The notes under the pieces were generated by a model. It was not told where the DNA came from. It worked only from the letters and a program-made list of their open reading frames with translations, and made no database searches. DNA of 64,000 nucleotides, from NCBI RefSeq assembly GCF_030272615.1, contig NC_081409.1:26919406-26983405 (forward strand), written 5' to 3'. This stretch comes from Cryptomeria japonica (taxonomy: Eukaryota > Streptophyta > Pinopsida > Cupressales > Cupressaceae). Numbering within the stretch: position 1 is the stretch's first letter; each line of letters starts with the position of its first letter. Below, piece after piece: positions 58,938 through 64,000 of the stretch. The translations under genes were made by a program, and so were the position numbers.

Positions 58938-59963
58938 GTGGAAGATGAACTGGGTATAGCCTTTTGGGAACCGGTTAAGAAAGAAAAAAGTAAAGATCTT
59001 AGTGTTCCTGTATTGGTAGAAGCTGCAGTAGGAGAAGAAGAAGAGGTGAGTGAACAACAAGAAGAAAAGCTAGCAGATCAAGCTAGAGTCATTCCTAGAT
59101 ATTTGAAACTACATCATGATCTAAATCAGATCATAGGAGATAAAGATGCAGGGATACTCACAAGAAGAAAAGTGAAAGAAAACTCTTGCATGATTTATGA
59201 ATTAGAGCCCAAGACTTCCAGAGAAGCACTTACAAATGATGACTGGATAAAAGCAATGGAAAAGGAGCTAGACCAGATAGAAAAGAATGCAACATGGTCT
59301 TTGGTACCTAGACTAGAACACAAAAATGTCATAGGTACCAAATGGGTCTTCAAGAATAAGCTAAATAAAGAAGGTACAATTGTAAGGAACAAGGAAAGAC
59401 TTGTATGCAAAGGATATGCTCAGGAGGAGGGAGAAGACTATGGAGAAACCTTTGCTCCTGTGGCTAGACTGGAAGGTGTTCGAATGCTACTTGCATTTGC
59501 AGCATTTAAGGGATTTAAGGTTTATCAGATGGATGTGAAGTCTGCGTTTTTGAATGGAATCCTAGAAGAGGAAGTGTATATTGAGCAACCGAAAGGGTTT
59601 GCCTTATCAGAAGATAGTAACATAGTGTGTAGATTACACAAAGCCCTGTATGGATTGAAACAAGCACCTAGGGCATGGTATGAAAGGTTGCACTCTCATC
59701 TTGTGAAGATTGGATTTCAAAGAACAAGTGAGGATAACAACATCTATCTAAAATCTAAAGGTGGTCAAATTCTGATCTGTGAAGTATTTGTAGATGACAT
59801 AATCTTTGGAGGAGATGATAAAATGAGTCATGCTTTTGCAGATGAAATGAAGAAAGAGTTTGAGATGTCTCTGATTGGAGAGATAATGTTCTTCATTGGT
59901 TTACAGATTTGGCAAATGAAAGAGGGTATCTTTATTACCTAGTCCAAGTATGTCAAAGAGGTA
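58938..59963 (+). pseudogene. Element E reverse transcriptase
   Basis: An acidic linker ([15 protein letters not shown]) precedes [92 protein letters not shown] and [12 protein letters not shown]. The usual YVDD Tyr is Phe here. The open frame ends at a TAG (59940-59942) and resumes as SKYVKEVLKTFGM in the same register. Confidence 0.93.
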
Positions 59964-60740
59964 TTGAAGACCTTTGGCATGGAGGAGAGCAAATCGGTTG
60001 GTACACCGATGGTGACTAGTTGTAAACTGACTAAGGAAGATGATTCAATGTTGGTGAATGAAAAAGAGTACCAGTTAATGGTTGGTAAGTTCCACTGTGT
60101 GGTGCACAACAGACCAGATATTGCTCATGCAGTGGGCATAGTAGCTCGTTTTCAGAAATGTCTTAGAGAATCCCACTTGGTAGCTGTCAAGAGGATTATT
60201 AGATATATGAAAGGAACAATTGACTATGGATTGTGGTATCCATATAATGGTGACTATAACCTCAAAGTATATACCAATGCCGATTGGGCAGGTAATATGG
60301 ACGACCAGAAGAGCACAACCGGTGGAGTGTTCTTTCTTGGTGGAAGACTAGTCTCATGGACAAGTAAGAAGCAAAGCTGTATTTCTCATTCTACAGTTGA
60401 AGCAGAATATGTGGCAACATTTATCAATTACACTCAAGCAATCTGGATGAAACATGTATTGGAAGGTTTCAAAGTACTTGTATCTGAACTGGTGAATATA
60501 TTTTGTGACAACACAAGTGCAATAAATATTTCCAAGAATCCGATATTGCATGCTAGAACTAAGCACATTGAGCTTAAATATCACTTATTGAGAGAGAAAG
60601 TTTAGAATAAGGAGGTTGTACTAGAACATGTTTCCAGTAAGGAGCAGCTAGCAGGCATATTCACTAAGCCCTTACCGAAGACTACATTTACCTATTTAAG
60701 AGGTGAATTAGGGGTTCTGCCCCTTCATGAAGTCAACTAA
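59964..60740 (+). pseudogene. Element E RNase H
   Basis: Covers RT thumb (VGKFHCVVHNRPDIAHAVG) and RNase H. The motif YTNADWAGNMDDQKSTTGGV has Asn where the first catalytic Asp is expected (YSDADWAG in relatives), a G-to-A change that should kill activity. The rest (HSTVEAEYVATFINYTQAIW, FCDNTSAINISKNP, RTKHIELKYHLLRE) is conserved. After a TAG at 60603-60605 the frame goes on (EQLAGIFTKPLPK) to TAA 60738-60740. Confidence 0.9.
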
Positions 60741-61041
60741 ATTTGTGTGCTTTGCATCAGTCAGGTACTACAGTGTCAAATCTTTTAGGATTGATGTGTT
60801 GAAGGATGCTACTCCATAGGGGGAGCAACATAGTAGAGAATGGAAGCTTGTGCCTCCACTTTGGCATTGTTGTCAAAGGGGGAGAAGATATCTGATGTAT
60901 GGGGAGAAGATATATGATGTATGGGAAGAAGATATCTGATGTATGGAGGAGAAGATATCTGATGATGAAGATACACTAGTCTATGATGTCTTCAGTTTCA
61001 ATGCTACACTGAGTATTGCCATCAATGCCAAAGGGGGATAT
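60741..61041 (+). other. Element E 3' untranslated region with multiple polypurine tracts
   Basis: Three PPT-like purine runs: ATAGGGGGAG (about 60818), CAAAGGGGGAGAAG (about 60875) and CAAAGGGGGATAT (about 61030) directly before the 3' LTR at 61042. Between them is a tandem repeat of about 22 bp, four copies (60878-60967, GAGAAGATATCTGATGTATG units). Confidence 0.75.
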
Positions 61042-62464
61042 TGTTGGCATATGATGAACTGACATGTTGATATGATGATAATGTATGTTGTCATTGATGT
61101 CAATGAGTGTAAGTAAATCAGTATGCAGATTGAAAGAAGTTGGTGAACCGGTATGAAGAGGTATGAAGAGATGTAGTGAACCAGTGTCGGGGTTTCACTG
61201 AGTGTGACTACCGGTTGATAGTCTCAGCTCTAGGGTTTCTGGTTTGGCAATCTTGCTTGTGCGATGCAACTGATGACATTCTGTGATGAGTTAGCTAAGA
61301 GATGAGGATGAGATTGTGATGCCACGTCAGCTTTGTGCAGGTGAAGGATTTCCTTGAGGATCTTGCATGAGAAGATCAATTGCATTAAAAGTCTACCTCG
61401 GGAATGAACATTCTTCTTGGCGGTATGAGAAGAAAGCGTGATGAGTTACAGATTTCTAAGTGCCGTGAAGAATGGACGATGCAAATTGTCTTGTGATCTG
61501 TTTGAAATTGTATTGCTCTATGCAAAGTGTTTGGACGGTCAGGATTGGATCGCTTGTATTGTAAACCTAAGATGCTTAGGGTTTATGCTACCGACCTAAT
61601 TGTTGTCTATAAGGTCGATGATGTTTGTTATCGTAAGTTGTTGGCAAATGTTGTGTGTGTATCCAAGTGATGAGATACTTGCCAGACCAATAAGAGAAAA
61701 CTGCAGAGTGTGATTGTAGAAGTAGAGGAACTAAAAAGGATCTGCCTTGGCATGTAGTGATGTTATCAGATCAGAGTTTTTACCTGTTGTCTTCTAACCA
61801 TTTCAACAGCTGGAAAATCCCTTTACCGAGTAGCTTTAACAGGCTTACTATAAATCCTCTAACCAGGTGACTCAAGATCATTGAGTTCTTCAAATCCCCT
61901 AGCGGGGTAACCTTTAACATGTTTTCAACCTTTAACATGGTATATAGCCATCCCTTAACTGGGTGATCTTTAACAGGATCGGTTCCTAGCAGAACCTTTT
62001 TGTAAAGTCTTTAACCAGACTAGGCTCCTTACAGAGCAAGCTTCAAAAGAGTTCAAAAACAAGCTTGTGGGTATTCATCCCCATCATGGTTTTTCCCATT
62101 TGGGTTTCCACATGAAATCTGTGTGTCCTGTGTTGTGCATTTTTCATGTGATTCTTTGTTTAAGTGATTATGCATGCATAGCTAATGGTTATGGTATTGG
62201 TGACACACCATATGCATATGTTTATGGGTGAAGTTGTTATCAAGTATTGAATGTATTTGAATTGTTCAGACTTATCAGTTTATGTTGTCTGAAGTCTTAC
62301 TGTGTTTAACCGGTATTGCCATGGTTAAGTTCAATGATGAAGACAACCGGTTGGTATTGCTTTAACTTGATAAGTTGTTGAGAAAGTTTTTGTCTGTACT
62401 GATTCACCACCCCCCCCCCCTCTCAATACCAGTTAGGGTATCTATTTTTCATCATTATTCATCA
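61042..62464 (+). repeat. Element E 3' LTR
   Basis: A 1423-bp direct repeat of 55126-56566. The C tract is shorter here (about 11 C at 62410-62420). Many transitions separate the two copies. Confidence 0.92.
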
Positions 62465-62469
62465 GGTAC

Positions 62470-63830
62470 TGCATTCCCTAAAACTAAGCGACATGATCAT
62501 CCTATCATCAAACAAACATTATCACTTTTGACAACAAGATCATAATGGTTGTTTGATTTGTTTGTATTTGTAAGTCTTATCTTTCATTGATTTATCTTTG
62601 ATCATGTTACTATGCTACTCGACGATGTCATTGAGTGATTTGGAGTGGTCGGGATGACTCATGGTCTTTCTTGTTTTTTGTTTTCTATTTGAGGGATGTT
62701 TCATAACATTCTAGGACAAGTATGTCTAGGGTGTCTGTGTTGGCACGTTCACATTGTCGTTGTCACACATACCTCAACCTTTGACATACCTATTGTCTTA
62801 GGATGGTTGAACCATTCATTATCTATGACATGTCTATTTTACACAAAGGGATTGCATTATCGCCTTGACCTTCATTGCCACGATGCGTCACATCCGTTTT
62901 GCCATATCAAATAAAGGTTATCACCTACTATTTTGCATTCATGAAAGAAAGTTTTTCTTCACCATTAACTATTCTTATTCTAATTTCTTCTTACTAATAC
63001 TTCTTTCATCAGTCCTCATAGTCAGTTTGATCTAGTGCTTCAATACGCCAAAAACAATTTGCATCCTGCATTCATTGGTTAGCTCATTTTGCATATCATA
63101 CTCATTTATTGTATTGCAAGAAAAACCCCAAAAAATGAATAAAGCATTTGCATAACATTATTATTCATTGCATCCCATAAAGCATTGACAAAACACCAAA
63201 ATATAAGTGAATATTTCATTCATTGCATCACATGAAATGTACATAAATAATCCATACAAAACATGCATATCATAACATAGTTTCATATCATATATATACA
63301 TCAAAAGTATCGAAGTACACAATCATACTGTCTATCCTAGTATGGCTCGCAAGCTAAGTATATAATAAGTAGATGTCTACATCATAATGAGCACATATGT
63401 CTCTATAACTAGTTTCTCCCTCTATCTTTTGGCTTATGTGTTATCCTGAGGATGCAACTCTTCCTGCCACTAGTCCTGTTTGTGGTCTCTAGAGCTCCAA
63501 ATTCACCAAATTGGATGGTAAAAATGACCCATTTTTATCCCTTCCCATCCCCTTTTATATCATTTTCAAGTGTCTATATGGATGCGCACTCTTCCCAAAT
63601 TGTATTGGTTGCGGTCTTTTGTACCTTGTAACACTTGTTTCTTGTGCATCGGATTTCTAATTTTTCAATTTGTTTGAACCAGTGGCTTCGTGTCGTCATT
63701 GTCAATCAGTTGGCCTCTTTTTTAGTTTTTTTCGAGGAATTCCTCAAGGGGGCATACATATACCTTGTCATTTTTCTAGGGCATATTTCTTGATTGTTCT
63801 TTGAAATAACGCTCATAATCGCATTGTCTC
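62470..63830 (+). other. Element F 3' region right of the copia insertion
   Basis: Non-coding. 62930-63330 is CATTCATTGCAT/CATAT-rich, like 34780-35660 of element C. 63740-63830 aligns by eye with 38840-38945 of element C (AGGGGGCATA, GGGCATATTTCTT, TTTGAAA, GCATTGTCTCAAAG). No antisense mobile-domain gene is seen between these two landmarks in F, whereas C has one. Confidence 0.5.
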
Positions 63831-63844
63831 AAAGTGGGGCAAAA
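63831..63844 (+). other. Polypurine tract of element F
   Basis: AAAGTGGGGCAAAA directly before TGTAGGCATCC, matching AAAGAGGGGCAAA before the element C 3' LTR. Confidence 0.7.
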
Positions 63845-64000
63845 TGTAGGCATCCGAAAATGGTCAACGCTTGCGACACCACACTTTAACATGTCCGTGT
63901 GACCTTATTTTAGGGTTTTTTACATTTTGCTAACATTTCTTCTATGTTACGCGTTTGATCATTATTGTTTGTCAACATTGCGTCTTTCCTTTGTATTTCT
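63845..64000 (+). repeat. Start of element F 3' LTR (cut by window end)
   Basis: Begins TGTAGGCATCCGAAAATGG after a PPT. No second copy is found in the window, so the boundary rests on the PPT and the TG start alone. Confidence 0.55.

Larger units (their letters stand above)
55126..62464 (+). mobile_element. Element E: Sirevirus-like Ty1/copia element nested in F
   Basis: Long LTRs (55126-56566 and 61042-62464) flanked by the perfect TSD GGTAC (55121-55125 and 62465-62469). Coding order is gag, zinc knuckle, protease, integrase, RT, RNase H. The long LTRs, the active-site context VDDIIFGG and several AAGGGGGA tracts before the 3' LTR resemble Sireviruses, which have multiple PPTs. LTR divergence is visibly higher than in B, C or D. 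Frame damage is also greater (one frameshift plus many stops). Confidence 0.92.

Overview
This is plant nuclear DNA made almost entirely of nested LTR retrotransposons. There are no bacterial-type operons, rRNA genes, tRNA genes or CRISPR arrays. The size and nesting of the elements and the AT-rich sequence suggest a large-genome seed plant. A gymnosperm is my guess, from general character only. I see no intact host gene. Element boundaries below were read from TG...CA ends, target-site duplications (TSDs), primer-binding sites (PBS) and polypurine tracts (PPT).

Layout: (1) 1-4993 is old sequence. It holds an unrecognised ORF split by a solo LTR (260-1201, TSD TTATT), a tRNA-derived SINE (2551-2702, 14-bp TSD) and a possible host exon with a splice donor (4901-4967). 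(2) 4994-13974, minus strand: a complete Ty3/gypsy chromovirus (element A) with 2.15-kb LTRs and a chromodomain after the integrase. (3) 14936-40309, plus strand: a giant TAT/Ogre-like Ty3/gypsy element (element C). It has two RNase H domains, a G-patch-like segment, small structured hairpins after the integrase, and an antisense, intron-containing plant-mobile-domain gene before the 3' LTR. Inside C sit a solo LTR (16810-17577, TSD CTTAC) and a complete Ty1/copia element B (19643-25826, minus strand, TSD GAGAT). (4) 42073-47860, plus strand: Ty1/copia element D (TSD ACTAT). (5) About 49.9-64 kb: element F, a relative of C. It carries a long Pro/Ser/Gln-rich ORF of unknown function, the same hairpin family, and a 3' LTR that begins at 63845 and runs off the window. 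F is interrupted by a Sirevirus-like copia element E (55126-62464, TSD GGTAC).

The coding frames of A, B, D and the antisense gene are almost free of indels but carry many in-frame TAG/TGA codons. This is what C-to-T decay of methylated CAG, CGA and TGG codons would produce. By my eye counts the LTR pairs differ at about 1.3% (B), 2.2% (D) and 3.1% (C), with E clearly higher. That agrees with B having jumped into C.

The most unusual things are a family of 25-nt two-stem hairpins shared by C and F with compensatory base changes, the antisense mobile-domain gene with its own TATA box and intron, and five consecutive perfect AT palindromes in the nested solo LTR.
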